Below, piece by piece: positions 46,466 to 57,304 of a DNA stretch of 64,000 bases. Both the position numbers and the translations under genes were made by a program. The stretch's first letter is position 1. Each line of letters starts with the position of its first letter. The notes beneath the pieces are model-generated. The model made no database searches and had not been told where the DNA came from. It saw only the letters and a program-made list of their open reading frames with translations. This DNA is from Pararge aegeria. Taxonomy: Eukaryota > Arthropoda > Insecta > Lepidoptera > Nymphalidae. The stretch spans positions 8,670,501 to 8,734,500 of the forward strand of contig NC_053195.1 in the NCBI RefSeq assembly GCF_905163445.1, in the 5' to 3' direction.

Positions 46466-46570
46466 CTAAAAGGTTAGCCCTCTACGAACTTAGAATGCAT
46501 CATCACTTACCATCAAGTGAGATAGCAGTCAACGGCTTACTTGTAGAACAATAAAAAGAAGGAAAAGGCT
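46466..46570 (+). mobile_element. Family D SINE tail
   Basis: TTAGAATGCATCATCACTTA, CCATCAAGTGAGATAGCAGT, CAACGGCTTACTTGTAG and AATAAAAAGAAGGAAAAGG. This is a clear 3' end with an A-rich tail. Confidence 0.65.
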
Positions 46571-47016
46571 TTTTAACACGGCTTTTAAAAAACAGAAAAA
46601 AAGATGAATTCGTATAAATGACATTGTATAAATATAACATATTTAAAAACAAATAATTGAAATGAACTGGGCGTGTAATGTGCCTTGTTGTTTGCGTGTT
46701 TATTAGTCCGGTTAACGATTTGCCTGTGATTAGTTATATCTACTTTATATTTTAAACTGACTTATTAGTAATAATGCAAACATAAATAAACCAACCAAAG
46801 AGAATTAAAAAAAAATCGGTTTATACATAGCTCTGAAATAATAAAAACAATAAAACTAAGGAATAATAAAAACAATGAAACACTAAAAATCAAAACTATG
46901 TAATATAACGACATTTCCACAGTTAAATGCAAGAAACAACCTTATGTTTTATAAATTTAAGCCCCTATATAGATATGCGATTTTGCTTTAAGTACTACTA
47001 AAATAATAAAATAAAA
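46571..47016. other. No gene; 26-bp tandem repeat
   Basis: The tandem pair GAAATAATAAAAACAATAAA.. and GAATAATAAAAACAATGAAA.. lies at 46835-46886. Otherwise AT-rich. Confidence 0.5.
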
Positions 47017-47269
47017 ATCATTATACTACGACAATACACACATTGCCATCTAGCCCCAAAGCTAAGCTTAGTTTGTGTTATGGGTACTGAGATGACTGAT
47101 GAATATTTTTATGAACAATATACATAAATACTTATAATATACATATAAACACCCAGACACTGAAAAACATTCATGCTCATCACACAAACATTTTCCAGTT
47201 GTGGGAATCGAACCCACGACTTTGGACTCAGAAAGCAGGGTCGCTGAAAACTGCGCCAATGGGCCGTCA
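47017..47269 (-). mobile_element. Metulj-like SINE (M6), full length
   Basis: In reverse: GACGGCCCATTGGCGCAGTT, box B GGTTCGATTCC intact, ACTGGAAAATGTTTGTGTGA, TTCAGTGTCTGGGTGTTTAT and GGGGCTAGATGGCAATGTG. It abuts (AACT)n at 47272-47293. The 63-codon minus frame at 47068-47259 is SINE reading. Confidence 0.85.
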
Positions 47270-47271
47270 AT

Positions 47272-47293
47272 AAACTAACTAACTAACTAACTA
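47272..47293. repeat. (AACT)n microsatellite
   Basis: Five AACT units directly beside the 5' end of SINE M6. Confidence 0.85.
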
Positions 47294-47321
47294 CTGCGAC
47301 CGACTGCGCAGCTTTGTAATT

Positions 47322-47385
47322 ATGGGTAAACCCTCCTTTGGGAGATACCTTTAGTCCATCAGTGGACTGTTATTGGCTATTAAGT
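47322..47385 (+). mobile_element. Non-LTR 3' end
   Basis: CCTTTGGGAGATACCTTTAG, TCCATCAGTGGACTGTTATT and GGCTATTAAG are an RTE-like terminus, with the usual ATG tail reduced to TTAATGATC. Confidence 0.5.
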
Positions 47386-48059
47386 ATTAATGATCATAAA
47401 GAGAATCAAACAATTTCTCTACATGCAAAATCAGCAAATAACCAATATAAACAAACCTATCTACGCTTTCATTACACCTGGCTCGCTATCGGCCAGTTTA
47501 TTTCGAACCTGTCTACGTTATAATTTTTTTTCTCTTACTCACGTGGACGGGTTACGGTATGCTAAAAAGTAATTAGTAAACGAGGCCTTTGACTTTGACG
47601 GTAGCTCGCTAATCTTTTAGAACGAAATATTCTAGTGATATAAGAATTTTAAAAAGCTTTAATTAGTAGATTTAGAGATTAGTAGACCAATAATTTTATG
47701 AACCTAGTTATTATGACAAGCCTTGACTTCAGCCACCACTAAGGCTACTATGTTGTAATTATAAGTAGACTGTTCTTAAGGTCATCATAAAAGAACTTAA
47801 AGGGAATTTCTTTATAATCTAACGAAACCAAATAGTTATGTAGAAGAACTTTTGGGATTTATAATGAACTTTCTTTTTGTAGTGGTGACTGTTACGTAAA
47901 GCATTTTAAACTACAAAACGGTGCAAGGGTCAGGGTAATTGGTAGGTTTTAGGGTTTTCTATCAAGAAGTTCTCTGTACCAGACCATAGTTGGGGAACCC
48001 CCTTGTCTCCGTGAGCACCTTAAGTAGTCAGTTATTATTTTATAAACGGAATTATGAAC
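47386..48059. other. No gene recognised
   Basis: Frames 47338-47523 and 47390-47572 (plus) overlap and are unrecognised. Confidence 0.45.
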
Positions 48060-48130
48060 ATCAACGCGCATCATCCTGGACAATCAGACCTGTGCCAAGC
48101 AGTGGGCATTAATGGGTTGAAGATAAAACA
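48060..48130 (+). mobile_element. Family B SINE 3' end, degenerate
   Basis: CAGACCTGTGCCAAGCAGTG followed by GGCATTAATGGGTTGAAG. Confidence 0.45.
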
Positions 48131-48665
48131 AAGATAGAGTAAATGAAGGAAACGTGAGGTAAAATGCCAAGTAACAGCGTCGGATGGATTGCGCCATGAG
48201 CAAAGCACAATTAAGCAACACATATACATAAATTAGGCGATGATTAAGTTTCCCGGCTATATTCAATAATATAAACTTTAAAACGACCTTACCTTACTTT
48301 AATATTTCGATTAAGAGATTTATCCTATCAAAATATTATTTATTACCGGTTATTTCCTCCTCAAAATTGGGTGTCTCTAAAGATCTCGTTAGAATAAAAA
48401 AGAAATCCGTGAACCACGTTCCGGCAAAAGCTCGAGGAAACGAGCAGATCATTACGGTGAACAATTAAACTGACTGAATTGAAAATATCTAAATCTATTC
48501 AAGGTATTACCGACAACTTACATTGTCAGACAGGCAGTTTTTTTTTTGTTTTATAAAAGGGTTTGTTCAACACTGAACATGTCACCCTCATAGGTTTATA
48601 CTTTGTTGTATCTATACTTACTTCTAACTAACTACGCCGCATAGTTATATAAATCATTTTGTATA
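48131..48665. other. No gene recognised
   Basis: AT-rich. The minus frame 48084-48266 is unsupported. Confidence 0.45.
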
Positions 48666-48704
48666 GCATTCTAGCTTCTCGTGAAAGCGGAGAAGCCAGA
48701 ATGC
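48666..48704. repeat. Hairpin with 15-nt arms and adjacent tandem repeat
   Basis: GCATTCTAGCTTCTC pairs with GAGAAGCCAGAATGC with a single A-C mismatch and a 9-nt loop. Immediately after, ATGCCATTAAAAA occurs at 48701 and again at 48721. Confidence 0.7.
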
Positions 48705-48769
48705 CATTAAAAATTCAACCATGCCATTAAAAACCAACATTCATGCGTTTTAAATTAAACTTATTAAAT

Positions 48770-49235
48770 AAATTTGTTCTTTCCACCTCGTTACGTACAC
48801 ATTCCAAAAGGATATGCTGAATTTCTTCCAGCATTCCACATTCTGTACAGTTTGGATTAGGGATCTTTTTCATAAGGAAACCAAAACTAATTTAGAGGAA
48901 GATGTCCAAAACGATTTGCACGATTACAATCGAAACAATCAGCACCATCAATACATGAATCACGTCCTACTGTTGGTTGAATTGTTTTAAACCAAATTCC
49001 CTTGCCCAGAAATTTTTCATTAAATACTCTTTCCAAATTTTAATCCAGTATTATTTTACTATTTGGAGAGCATTTGACCAGTATGGTAAACAATTAAAAT
49101 GAATGCTATCTTCTACATCTTTTACTGTTGCTTTTCCTAACCTATCTTGTACCTATTGAAACCTATCTTGTTTATACTGTTGATAGGCTGTACGCAAATA
49201 TTTGCTACACTGAGATAAAGGAAAAATATTTTACG
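48770..49235 (-). mobile_element. LINE polyprotein C-terminal remnant (RNase-H-type)
   Basis: Minus translation, spread over frames, gives QCSKYLRTAYQQYKQDRF, DRLGKATVKDVEDSIHFN, SNALQIVK-stop-YWIKIWKEYLM, FNEKFLGKGIWFKTIQPTVG, RDSCIDGADCFDCNRANRFG, HLPLN, and after another shift FGFLMKKIPNPNCTECGMLE with EIQHILLECVRNEVERT. The GH.PLN.F...K...P.C..CG....H.LLEC pattern is the zinc-finger-like tail found after RT/RNase H in R1/I/LOA-like LINEs. At least two frameshifts and two stops make it inactive. It starts next to a GT microsatellite. Confidence 0.65.
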
Positions 49236-49261
49236 ATGGGGTGTTTGACATTTCCGTGTAA

Positions 49262-49411
49262 GTATTTATGTGTTTGAGTATGTGTGTATGTGTATGAGTG
49301 CATGTGTGTATGTGTGTGTGTGTGTATGTTTGCATGTGTGCGTGTGTGTGTGTGCGCGTGTGTATGTGCGTGTTTTGTGCTGGTTTGTGTGTGAGTGTGT
49401 GTGTATGTGAT
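49262..49411 (+). repeat. (GT)n/(TGTA)n microsatellite
   Basis: About 150 bp of TGTG with TA and GC interruptions. It generates the His/Thr-rich 95-codon minus frame at 49231-49518, which is not a gene. Confidence 0.9.
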
Positions 49412-50087
49412 TGCGCATTTGCGTGATCAGTGGCATAGTAGCTCCCGCAGGAGGATTGATTTTGATTTTTTTTTTGAAAGGTGAATTCTTGAGTGTTGAA
49501 GCCAGGGAGCGTCAACAAAGTTCTGTTCCGGTACTAAAAAATATCCTAAATTCGCATTTTGTATTTCACATACAAGCATTTTGTCCGTCTACGACCATCT
49601 CTTTAATGCAATAAAATTTATTTAAACACTCTTGAAATTTCTCTCTCATAACGGTTCACAGAACCGAAAAGCCGCTTGAGAAATTTCACTTTAAAAAAAT
49701 ATTTGATCCCTTGAGGTTGTATACTTAGCAAATTTTCATATAAATATTTTTATAAATGGAGGTGGGATATCGGTATTTTAAAACCAGATGACTACCTCAG
49801 TCGTTTACGTTTATTTTTACGATAATGTCGGATATAAAAGAGAGCTGCGGGTGACTAAACTAAAGAACAAGCTTAATTTTTGGTTCAAAGGACTATTCAA
49901 AAGGAAAGACTGAAATAATAAATTTGATAAGAAGAGAATTACGTTCTGTTCCTTAAAAAATCATTTTAAAATCATTTTTTGGACAAACGGATTATTTTTT
50001 ACAATAAATATGATTGTAATGTATACTTTTAAAGTTAATAAAGTTAAGCTCGTAGTTAGCAAAATAATTGATAGGAAACAAATTTTC
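49412..50087. other. No gene recognised
   Basis: The 67-codon plus frame at 49411-49614 is unrecognised. GAACCGAAAAGCCGCTTGAG near 49662 is an isolated GC-richer patch. Confidence 0.4.
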
Positions 50088-50183
50088 ACCCGACCGAAAA
50101 TCGAATTGCCTCCTGTAATCGAACCTAGGATCTCGTGATACGTAGTTGAAAAGATTAAGCACTAGACCAACGAGGCACTATTT
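50088..50183 (-). mobile_element. Family E SINE head
   Basis: In reverse: TGCCTCGTTGGTCTAGTGCT (box A), ACTACGTATCACGAGATCCT, AGGTTCGATTACAGGAGG (box B, nearly intact) and GGTCGGGTGAAAATTTG. Confidence 0.6.
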
Positions 50184-50586
50184 CCATATCAAGTAAATTA
50201 ACAGATTAAAGTTCATAGAACAATTATTATAATTACCGGTTCATATTAAAAATATCTAAAGGTAGATATTTTAAGCATTTACTGGTAGATATTTTAAGAT
50301 TTTACTGGCAAACAAAATTCAAAACTCATACATCAATAGCATTTTTAGATCTGATGCTTTATGATTTGGTTCTGTTGTATATCGAATTTAGAAACTTTCC
50401 GCTCAGTTCGCAATACATTGCAAGATATTAATGTTTGGATTGCTCTTCAAACCATAATAACGTTCGACGAATCTAACATTCATCTTCAAGCACTTATTTT
50501 GTCAATAGATTTATGAGGAGTACGCGAACCACAAGTACGTACCATCTCTGCGAAGAAGCCCTGAATACAGAAATATAAAGAATAGC
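50184..50586. other. No gene; 23-bp tandem repeat
   Basis: GGTAGATATTTTAAGCATTT.. at 50261-50283 repeats at 50284-50306 with two changes. Confidence 0.6.
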
Positions 50587-50665
50587 TACCTCGTTTGTCT
50601 AGTGCTTAGTATGTTCGACTACGGATTAAGAGGTCTTCGGTTGATTCCCGGGTAGAACCCAAAAT
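50587..50665 (+). mobile_element. Family E SINE head
   Basis: CTACCTCGTTTGTCTAGTGC (box A), GTTCGACTACGGATTAAGAG and GTCTTCGGTTGATTCCCGGG (box B) with GTAGAACCC. About 400 bp from, and inverted to, the copy at 50088. Confidence 0.6.
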
Positions 50666-51746
50666 TGATCGTGTTTTTCAGTCAAGGCGGTTCTAATTTT
50701 TTTTTTTATATTAAAGAGCGTTTTACTCGAACACCCTTTGACCTAAGTTGGAGGTGCTTGTTCCGTTTATTTTTAATTATTATGAATGAGCATCCAAACC
50801 ACATTAACAAAACCGTGGTAACTAAACCGTCAAAATTTAATAGGCTTCATTAATATTCAGTAAAATTTATCACACCTTTAAAAGGTGGTTTAATATTACT
50901 CTGATTGACGTTTCTGCTAACAGATCACACCACTTAATTGTTATAGCTTAAATAATCTGACCGTTGGTTATTATATAATTGTTAAGATAATTATAAACCT
51001 TACGAAATTCAGAGAGATTTAAACGTAAAATGTTTTCAAATATAGTTTCACAAAATTAGAGCTTAAAAACACCTATCATGAACTTACTGTGTAATACACA
51101 TGAAAATAAATGTTATAAAACTGGTTTTTCCCCAGAGATGAAATTAGGTTTCCCCACAATGATTTCCTTCGAAGAGCAGGCGTCGAATTGTAAATATTTT
51201 ATATAATACTCAAAGGAAAACAAATGGGCCGAAATTTGAACCTATGACCCCCGTGGGAATGTTATGCGTCTAGGCCAACATGACTCTACTAAATAAATGT
51301 TGCCTCTAGCTGGAATTTGGTTTCGCCGAAAGAATCCAACCAGTGTTTGAAGAAGTTTCCAAAAATAATAATGTAGTCACGCAATTATTTGGAAATCAAC
51401 AAATATATTGTTTCAAAACTTTTGTTATTCGGTCCAAGACAAAAAAGTTTTTTTTTTCAAACCAATTATTTTACTCTTACTAGTAAAAAAAATTGCTTGC
51501 GGTATTAATTTTACTCCTAGTAGTTAAGAAAAAAAATTCTCGTGGAGACGCAGACTCAACTAAATAAACTCTGCCTTACCACTTTCATAGCAATTAGTAT
51601 CGACAAAAAGAATCTAATTATCGGGAAGGTAAATTTAGATAGTGTTGCGTAAAAAGCGTGCTAGGGAAACAAACAGTAAGTTGACCTTTTACACAATAAT
51701 AACATGAGTGCGAGTACCTTTTTCAATTAATATTTAATCTCCAAAT
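50666..51746. other. No gene; possible SINE head
   Basis: TTTGAACCTATGACCCCCGT at 51236-51255 followed by GCGTCTAGGCCAACATGA looks like an inverted tRNA-derived head, with box B decayed. The frame 50665-50853 is unrecognised. Confidence 0.4.
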
Positions 51747-52085
51747 TGAGCAGACTTGTGGTTAGGGTTCTGGCCTTCTTGTCGAGGGGACCGAGTTCAA
51801 ACTTTGTAACGCACCTCTAACTTTTCGGAGTTATGTGAGTTTTTAATTTAAGCAATTAAAATATCACTTGGTTTGAAAAAAAAATATCTTGAGTAAACCT
51901 GCACGCCTGAGAGTTCTCCATAATATTCTCAGGCATGTGAAGTCTACCAATCTGCCCTTGGCTAGCGTAGCCAAATGCGGACTGGTGATTGGAGAACCTG
52001 CAACTTGACCCCTTCTTATTTTCAGAGAAGACCCGTGACCTTTAGCGGGCTAGTAATGGGTAGGTAATGATAATGATGATGAACT
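51747..52085 (+). mobile_element. Family B SINE, full length
   Basis: The head AGACTTGTGGTTAGGGTTCT, GTCGAGGGGACCGAGTTCAA (box B with a GTTCAAAC change) and CTTTTCGGAGTTATGTGAGT are followed by GCCTGAGAGTTCTCCATAAT, AGTCTACCAATCTGCCCTTG and GCGGGCTAGTAATGGGTAG with ATGATGATG. The block CTCAGGCATGTGAAGTC near 51930 is a second AGGC-type motif. About 340 bp, the best complete family B copy. Confidence 0.75.
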
Positions 52086-53111
52086 TGGGTGTAATATATA
52101 AAATTACTAGCATTTGCCCACAACAAAAAAAAATTAGCCACGGACAGCATGAATTTTTCTAGATAACTCTGGGGTAGAGCCCCATCTTTATAAAATAAAC
52201 TAGTAAATTCGTTGCTCACAAATAAACTAATCATATGAATGTTGGGCATTCAAGACACACAAACATCATTTGTAATAGCTAAGACTCATTTATTGCTATT
52301 TGTTTAAAAGCTGTAAGTGCCCTTTTTAAGTGACGGAGCTTGTAAATAGTTCCTAGGTAGATATTTATTAACTTAAGTAATGAAGGTGATATTGCGGGAT
52401 ATATTTCAACACATAAAAAATAAGGGGAATGGTTGAGTTAATGTTATGTCTCATTTCAGGGTTCTCTTTTTTTATCCAAGAGGTCTGATGAGCTACATGA
52501 CAAATGGATAGCAGGGTACTTCTTCCCATAATGCTCATAATCCGACGTAATATAGCGTTTCTAGGGAAACTTAATACATATAAATACACTTTTTTATCTT
52601 ATAATAGTCAAACGCGGCTTCGTACGCGCTCAATAATTTGTTTCTAAGATTCTATTTATACATAACTGGAAAATTTTCGTTAAAAGCTGGCCTTTCCTGC
52701 GGTAAAATATTCTAAAAGAAAAGTCTTGTAACTGCCGCCGATAGTCTCGTTCAAATTGTCTCAGTATATCTAACTAATAATCGATCAAAAAATAATTATG
52801 AATGAATCCATAAACTTTTATCACACGGAAGTACAGAAAAATAAGAAAAAAAAAACAAAGGAATTTAATACGACATACATATTTTATTTCTAACAATATA
52901 TATAGTAATAGGTACATATATTCTACTCTACACTGACCTTCAGAGATGATTGTAACTTGTTGAGAAGAAAGTGTCCTGAAAAGAAAAATATATTTTTAGT
53001 TCTCTTTCCTTTTATTTCCTTTTTTTTTTTTATTTTACAGTACGCAGTAAAGTAATCCGTAGTAATAAGATAAATGCATAAGTTTCTGACTAAAAAAGCT
53101 TTAATATAATT
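52086..53111. other. No gene recognised
   Basis: Minus frames 52022-52249, 52368-52589 and 52923-53126 lack recognisable content. AACGCGGCTTCGTACGCGC at 52612-52630 resembles a Helitron 3' hairpin without CTAG. Confidence 0.45.
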
Positions 53112-53156
53112 TATCATCATCATCATTACAGTCCACTGCTGGACTAAAGGCTAGGA
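53112..53156 (-). mobile_element. Non-LTR 3' tip
   Basis: (ATC)n followed by ATTACAGTCCACTGCTGGAC and TAAAGGC, an antisense RTE-like terminus of about 45 bp. Confidence 0.5.
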
Positions 53157-53198
53157 AGTAACACAGAGGACGCTGCTGCTCTCCGTTATGTATATGCT

Positions 53199-53445
53199 GA
53201 CGGCCGATTGGCGCAGTTTGCTGCGACCCTGCTTTCTGAGTCTAAGGCCGTGGGTTCGATTCCCACAACTGGAAAATGTTTGTGTGATGAGCATGAATGT
53301 TTTTCAGTGTCTGGGTATTTATATGTACATTATAAGTATTTATGTATATTATTCATAAAAATATTCATCAGTCATCTCAGTACCCATAAAACACGCTACG
53401 CTTGCTTTGGGGCTAGATGGCGATGTGTGCGTTATCGTAGTATAA
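53199..53445 (+). mobile_element. Metulj-like SINE (M7), full length
   Basis: GACGGCCGATTGGCGCAGTT (box A), GGTTCGATTCC (box B), ACTGGAAAATGTTTGTGTGA, GTCTGGGTATTTATATG, ATTCATCAGTCATCTCAGTACC and GGGGCTAGATGGCGATGTG. Both Pol III boxes match consensus, as in M3. The 90-codon frame 53208-53480 (starting MAQFAATLLSESKAVGSIPT) is the SINE read through, and the same peptide appears in M3 and M6. Confidence 0.9.
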
Positions 53446-53881
53446 ACATTATTGTATATAAATTATATATGTATATATAAAGACCTAATTTCAAACCACG
53501 TTTTATATGTACGAGTAGGTCGTCGCACGTACGTTCAAATGTTCAAACTGGCTGGTTACCCCTAAACTCGTGTCAGCAACGTTTATTATCAACGGTAAAA
53601 TAGGAACTTCGTTTTAGAAGTTTCCTGTATACACAGATTTTTTTTATTCCCAGACTGAAATTATACCTCTAAACATGAAAATCCGCTTAAAAATTTTAGC
53701 ATGAAGAGATTACAACAAATTTAGGTATATATGTAGTATCCCATAAGAACTGTGGGATAAACGATACACAAGGCACGCGAAGAACATGCCCTACAAATTG
53801 TCGCCCTGTGTCCGACAAAGACAAAGTGCCGCTACTTAGCATTCAGGTACGATGTCGCGTGGCATCACGTACTTTCTTAGA
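53446..53881. other. No gene recognised
   Basis: AT-rich. GTCGTCGCACGTACG near 53520 is an isolated GC-richer patch. Confidence 0.4.
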
Positions 53882-53990
53882 CTGCTTCATCACTTACCAT
53901 CAGGTTAGATTGCAGTTAAGGGCTAGCTAAGCTAGCTAACTTAGGAAAAAAACCTCAATCTAGCCTAAAAAATAATAAAAGAAAAGACTA
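53882..53990 (+). mobile_element. Family D SINE tail
   Basis: CTGCTTCATCACTTACCATC, AGGTTAGATTGCAGTTAAGG and GCTAGC, followed by AAAAATAATAAAAG. It contains a local GCTAGCTAAGCTAGC palindrome at 53921-53937. Confidence 0.6.
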
Positions 53991-54188
53991 CAGGTTATTG
54001 ACCAACTTTGAGGTGTACTGTTTTTTCTTATGTTCTTTAATTTTGAAAATAATCTATCAAAAATGCCTACAAAAGAAAAGTATTGAAGGGTAGTGATCCA
54101 AATAAATCTTAAGTTATACTCAAATAGATTATTTTCTATTTAAACGTAAATAGGTTGAAAGAGTATGCCGATTAATGGCGCTCAAAAC

Positions 54189-55082
54189 CGAGTCAAACAT
54201 TAAAGAGAGCCGATTAAAAGTATCAGGCTATTTTGTAATTGATCCCAAATTCTTTAGTAGGTATTGGGGCTAAGTGAAAGCACTTTTGCTAAGGTAAGAT
54301 GTTAAATGAAAAAAGTTTTAATAGGATTTGATGAACGAACCTCTCCAAATACAAATTTCTTGTAGGCAATTTTCTTACTTACGGATTACTGTATTTCTGT
54401 TTTTAACCACCAAAAAAAAGAAGCGTCATGCTACAATAATCTATAGGTACTTTACAGATATAATACTAGAATAGTCAGTATAGCTATCGTAGTAGATATT
54501 CGTAGTGTAGTAATCATAGTTTAAAATCTAATTCAAAAATCTTTATTCATATGGCCTATATGTAGTAGTTTAGTAAAGTAATTCAATAGAGTAATTTTAT
54601 ACAAACAACACAACTGAATTCCAAAAGATGGAGTTTACTTTGACGTAAAATTTTCGGGCTGTGTATATAATAAGTATGTATAGTATTAGTATTTTGCCAG
54701 CTGTACATCAAATTTGAATCGATGATGGTATCCGACCTCTATCTTCAAAAATATCCTAATCAAACTCAACAATCCACTATAATAGCCAACAGTACCTAAT
54801 CATTGTAAAAGTTGACTATACTTTAAGGTATTACAAGCATTTTTTGCTTATCTTTTAGAATCCTATTTAGTACGATCAATACGACAAAAGAGTGTTAAAA
54901 TAACGTGAGCTCGTACATCAAATAAACGTTTTTCCTCAACGCCGCGCCGCGTAGACAAAAGTTAAAAAAGAATGGCCGAAGTTTAGACTCTAATGCCAAG
55001 TTGGGTAGATTAAATGTCCGTGTGGAAGAATAAGTAACGATCAATGAGAGCAGCTGAGTCACATTTTAGCCCTTTTAATACG
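54189..55082 (+). repeat. Unclassified repeat H, copy 2
   Basis: It aligns with 40692-42060. Block 1 (54189-54405) has GCCGATTAAAAGTATC, GCTAAGGTAAGATGTTAAAT, GTTTTAATAGGATTTGATGA and GGCAATTTTC. Block 2 (54871-55082) has AACGTGAGCTCG, GAATGGCCGAAGTTTAGACT, GGGTAGATTAAATGTCCGTG and ATCAATGAGA. Positions 54532-54570 (AATTCAAAAATCTTTATTCA) between the blocks may be an antisense LINE 3' tip. Confidence 0.7.
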
Positions 55083-56104
55083 TTTTAGATCTTCTGAGGT
55101 ATGAGGTTCTTTATAGGTTTGCGGAAAAAATAAGGTTTTTGGCGGTTTGGCTTTATATCGAATATATTAAATAAGATACGAGATATTTACCGAAGGTAGT
55201 TCCGATCAAACTAGTGTTGATCTAAGAAAATGCATTTGATCGCTCCCTATAGTAAAAAGTCGATTAGTCGTCGTCAACGTACGTACTAATGAAATTTTAG
55301 TATTTATTAGAACATATTTATTCACTTAAATTGGTATAAAAGATAATCTTTACCTCTCAAGCACTGCTAACATGAACAGGAGACAATTTCCTCCCCGAGG
55401 AAAGGATAAAGATTTATCTTCTCCCACAGCTTTATCAACACTCAGAGCATTGGCGCACAAGTGGAAATAATATCCAAACTAAATATGTGTAATAATAAAC
55501 GGGGGTAAACGTCTCGTATTCCCTGTTCCCGTGCTTTAGCAGGTGGACAAGTTTTTTATAAATTCTCAGGGAAAATAATTTTGGACTCCTGCTTAGTCTA
55601 GCCCTTTAAGATGCAAGCTTTCTCGATGCAAAATTTAACCTACCAAACCTATTTAGCTAAGAAACCGGGCATAGATAAAAATCACGGCGGTGTTCTTCCG
55701 AAATAAGAAGAAAATGATCTCTGGGCCTAATTTCATCAATATCAATTAATATGTTGAACGAACAAACAAATTAATAAAAGATCAGACAATTGAACATTTA
55801 TAATATTAATATTGACTTACTCCGATTTTATTATAACCCAAACACAATGTATATAAATAAAAAGCAGGAAATAACCACAACCTGTTTGAGCTTCGTAACT
55901 TTTATATCCAAGTAAACAGTTCCTCACTATAGCTGCCAAAACATCTGCCTAAATTTCTACTCACGTAATTCCACTAATGGTACCGCGTTAAGCCATTTAG
56001 ATATCAAAGCCCATAAGCCTTAACGTTATCGGGAATACCAAACAAAAAACATTATAGTATGTTGTGTTGTGCTGTGTTCATGTTACTTTAATAGTTGATT
56101 TTTT
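55083..56104. other. No gene recognised
   Basis: No frame of 60 codons on either strand and no repeat border. Confidence 0.5.
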
Positions 56105-56345
56105 AATTTTTACCCGACTTCCTTCAAAAAGGAAGAGGTTATTAATGTGTGCATAACTAAGTCATTTATGGACGGAATTCCTAAAATTCTTTTTTGTTCA
56201 AAACCAGTTTATTCCTAAACGGCCCCATGTAAATTTCTTATAGATCTGATAAAGAGTTTCGGGGACAGACGGGGAACTTTTGGAAAATGACAGCAAATCA
56301 ACCGCGATTGCTGCGCTGCAGTATCGTCTAAATATGCATTGTTCG
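56105..56345 (+). mobile_element. Possible TE fragment with terminal hairpin
   Basis: TTTACCCGACTTCCTTCAAA starts a small hairpin (CTTCCTT-CAAA-AAGGAAG, 56120-56137). Downstream, GTTTCGGGGACAGACGGGGA and AATCAACCGCGATTGCTGCG are GC-richer than the flanks. I associate the opening with a frequent lepidopteran repeat but cannot name it. Confidence 0.3.
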
Positions 56346-56779
56346 TGCTATAATACAACATAACATGCGCCTGTACACTCGAAAAGGTTTCGCAGACGTA
56401 TTTAGGTTATAGTACACCGGGATTTTTTATGAAAGCTATCTAGTTTTAATACTCCTCATGCTTGATTTATACAAAAATGTATTCACTTTTTAGTTAGTTA
56501 AAGAAGTTTTCTTTTTGAAAAATTTCTCTTGATATAAATATGTTTTTTGAGTAACCGTTGTTTTTACCCTTTATTTTTACAATATGATTTTCTATAACTG
56601 ACACTGTTTAAAGGTAGGTTTGCTGGCTAAGGTCAACTTTCTCAGACAATATACACAAGATTTAAAAGCAACTACTTGCATGATACTCAATGCAATTATT
56701 GAAAAAACGGGTGTATAATTTTTTTTACAGATATTTTGTTACTACGTATAGTAAAGATCGGACTCATTAAAGTATTCAC
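56346..56779. other. No gene recognised
   Basis: AT-rich with nothing to report. Confidence 0.5.
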
Positions 56780-57085
56780 TTATTTTAATATCATATCAAC
56801 ACATAAATGCCATAAACGCCCAAAATGTTGGCACTGAAGCCAAAAATGGTTAGGTATTAATAAACGGTAGACGCTTTCCACCGGAACGATAAAAATCGGA
56901 CCCGGAACAAGAAGCTGTTTTCGAATCAACCAATATTTTTTTATTGCTGTCTCAAACAAAACAAAAACAATCTGGGTTGACATCAGACAGGTCCATTCAT
57001 TTGTAACAGAGAAAACGTTAAACCGACCTGTGGCCTGCCAACCCACATTGGCACAGCAGAGAAGAGTTTGAGCTTCAAATGCCAT
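56780..57085 (-). CDS. Unrecognised 101-codon open frame
   Basis: The longest frame outside known repeats. It starts MAFEAQTLLCCANVGWQATG and ends HFGRLWHLCVDMILK-stop. It has five cysteines and a hydrophobic stretch (TCLMSTQIVFVLF), but no family I recognise. Upstream on the same strand GGGGCCCATCCCCAGCACTG (57105-57124) is like the start or end of a retroelement, so this is more likely TE-derived or chance than a host gene. No splice sites or promoter were identified. Confidence 0.15.
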   Translation of the reverse strand: MAFEAQTLLCCANVGWQATGRFNVFSVTNEWTCLMSTQIVFVLFETAIKKYWLIRKQLLVPGPIFIVPVESVYRLLIPNHFWLQCQHFGRLWHLCVDMILK

Positions 57086-57304
57086 TTCTTCTATGATAGA
57101 CCTGACCAGTGCTGGGGATGGGCCCCTCCGAAAATGATAAAACCGATAAAACAGGACTATTTTTTTATGTAAGTACGAAATACTTTACTTTTATTTTATA
57201 CATAGTTTACGTAGGTTTAATAGCTTTTTCAATACCATACAAAATCTAAAAGAAAATGTGTTAGATTTCGTATGGTTAATTAGAAATACTTTGGAGGTTG
57301 AATA

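Noticed and set aside
49231..49518. His/Thr-rich 95-codon minus frame
   Set aside because: It is translation of the GT microsatellite.
53208..53480. 90-codon frame starting MAQFAATLLSESKAVGSIPT, also seen at 12405-12695, 47068-47259 and (in part) 24782-25090
   Set aside because: The same peptide arises wherever a Metulj-like SINE is present. It is a read-through of the tRNA-like head, not a gene family.
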